Below, in pieces: positions 56,168 through 56,601 of a stretch of 56,601 bases of DNA. This stretch comes from Viridothelium virens (lineage: Eukaryota; Ascomycota; Dothideomycetes; Trypetheliales; Trypetheliaceae): positions 1-56,601 of the forward strand of contig ML991879.1 of assembly GCA_010094025.1 (NCBI GenBank), given 5' to 3'. The notes under the pieces are model-generated. The model was given only the letters and a program-made list of their open reading frames with translations, had not been told where the DNA came from and did not search any database. Position numbers and translations under genes: made by a program. The stretch's first letter is position 1; every line of letters begins with the position of its first letter.

Positions 56168-56601
56168 TACAGTACTAGGGGTCAAGTTTCCCGACACCGG
56201 CTAATTATCGGCCAAACCTCCCCTCCAATGCAGTAGATATGAAGCCATTGTTACTGCGTGTAAGCTCGCAGAGCTATGAAATTTGGTGTAGAGATAGCTA
56301 GATGTTGTAGCTACCTAGCTAGCTAGTCAATATTTTGTGTGCCAACCTCTAGCCTTAATGACTGCCTTGATCCTCCTAGGCATACTCTGAATCAGCTTCC
56401 GTAGCAGGGACCTGCGTATTTTCCACCACTGTTCTTGACATGCTTTGATTAGGTTCTCGGTTGCTTCTTTAGTGTTGCCCTGCTCTGCGAGATGTGGATA
56501 GGCCTCCAAAACATGGTTTTTGAGGGCCCACCAAAGGTGTTCAATAGGGTTCAAATCAGGCGAGTATGGGGGCCATTCCAGCACCCAAATCCCATGCTCC
56601 T
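56168..56601 (-). mobile_element. Tc1/mariner-type element, truncated by window
   Basis: The likely end is CAGTACTAGGGGTCAAG at 56170, directly after TA (56168-56169), the insertion target of this superfamily. CAGT-starting ends with a GGTCAA-type continuation are common in Tc1 elements. The other end and most of the transposase lie outside. A block TAGCTACCTAGCTAGCTAG (56308-56326) directly follows the transposase stop. The called end is inferred, without the partner repeat. Confidence 0.6.
56327..56599 (-). CDS. Tc1-type DDE transposase, C-terminal part
   Basis: Ninety codons of a DDE transposase entering from the right edge and ending at 56327. W-P-P-Y-S-P-D-L-N-P-I-E-H-L-W-W is the classic third-acid block of Tc1/IS630 transposases (catalytic Glu in I-E-H), followed by the usual W-x-x-I ... 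I-x-S-M-P-R-R tail. No stop or frameshift is visible and composition is normal, unlike the hAT copies at the left edge. The N-terminal part and the first two catalytic aspartates are off the window. Confidence 0.85.
   Translation of the reverse strand, partial: EHGIWVLEWPPYSPDLNPIEHLWWALKNHVLEAYPHLAEQGNTKEATENLIKACQEQWWKIRRSLLRKLIQSMPRRIKAVIKARGWHTKY

Overview
This is nuclear DNA of a filamentous ascomycete (Pezizomycotina; the class cannot be settled from the sequence). The evidence is numerous 48-60 bp GT-AG introns with CTAAC/CTGAC-like branch points, a calmodulin with typical Pezizomycotina sequence, fungal-only families (Ecm14, SAT4-type rhodopsin-domain protein, fungal Thi6) and an AT-rich block whose mutations look like repeat-induced point mutation (RIP). 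Gene models below were built by joining reading frames across splice sites and checking that exon phases add up.

Left edge (1-4.1 kb): a repeat graveyard. A hAT transposon (1535-3987) has 14-bp terminal inverted repeats, a perfect 8-bp target duplication and a RIP-degraded transposase. A second, partial copy lies head to head with it (346-1443), forming a 1.1-kb-arm palindrome with a 91-bp unmutated spacer. A putative solo LTR (2-345) seems to have inserted into that second copy. The spacer and the DNA right of the hAT join into one open frame, so the full hAT copy appears to sit in an old exon.

4.7-17.5 kb: dynamin-family GTPase, a fungal F-box-like hypothetical protein, a possible small gene, a serine carboxypeptidase whose catalytic-serine codon is a stop, and a fungal membrane protein with a 12-nt exon. 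Intergenic gaps are long here (up to 2.4 kb).

18.4-40.7 kb: dense housekeeping genes: MED22, dihydrofolate reductase, Ecm14-like pseudo-carboxypeptidase, a Sec7-PH Arf exchange factor, the mitochondrial succinate/fumarate carrier, twinfilin, a Cid1-type nucleotidyltransferase, an isochorismatase-family hydrolase and a DUF924 protein. A gene-poor 3.9-kb gap follows (40.7-44.6 kb).

44.6-56.6 kb: SAT4-type membrane protein, syntaxin Tlg2, calmodulin, bifunctional thiamine enzyme Thi6, eIF5, homoserine O-acetyltransferase Met2, and finally the end of a Tc1/mariner-type element with an undamaged transposase C-terminus running off the window.

No metabolic cluster, CRISPR array, rRNA or tRNA was recognised. 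The most unusual items are the nested hAT/LTR palindrome and the carboxypeptidase broken exactly at its nucleophile.
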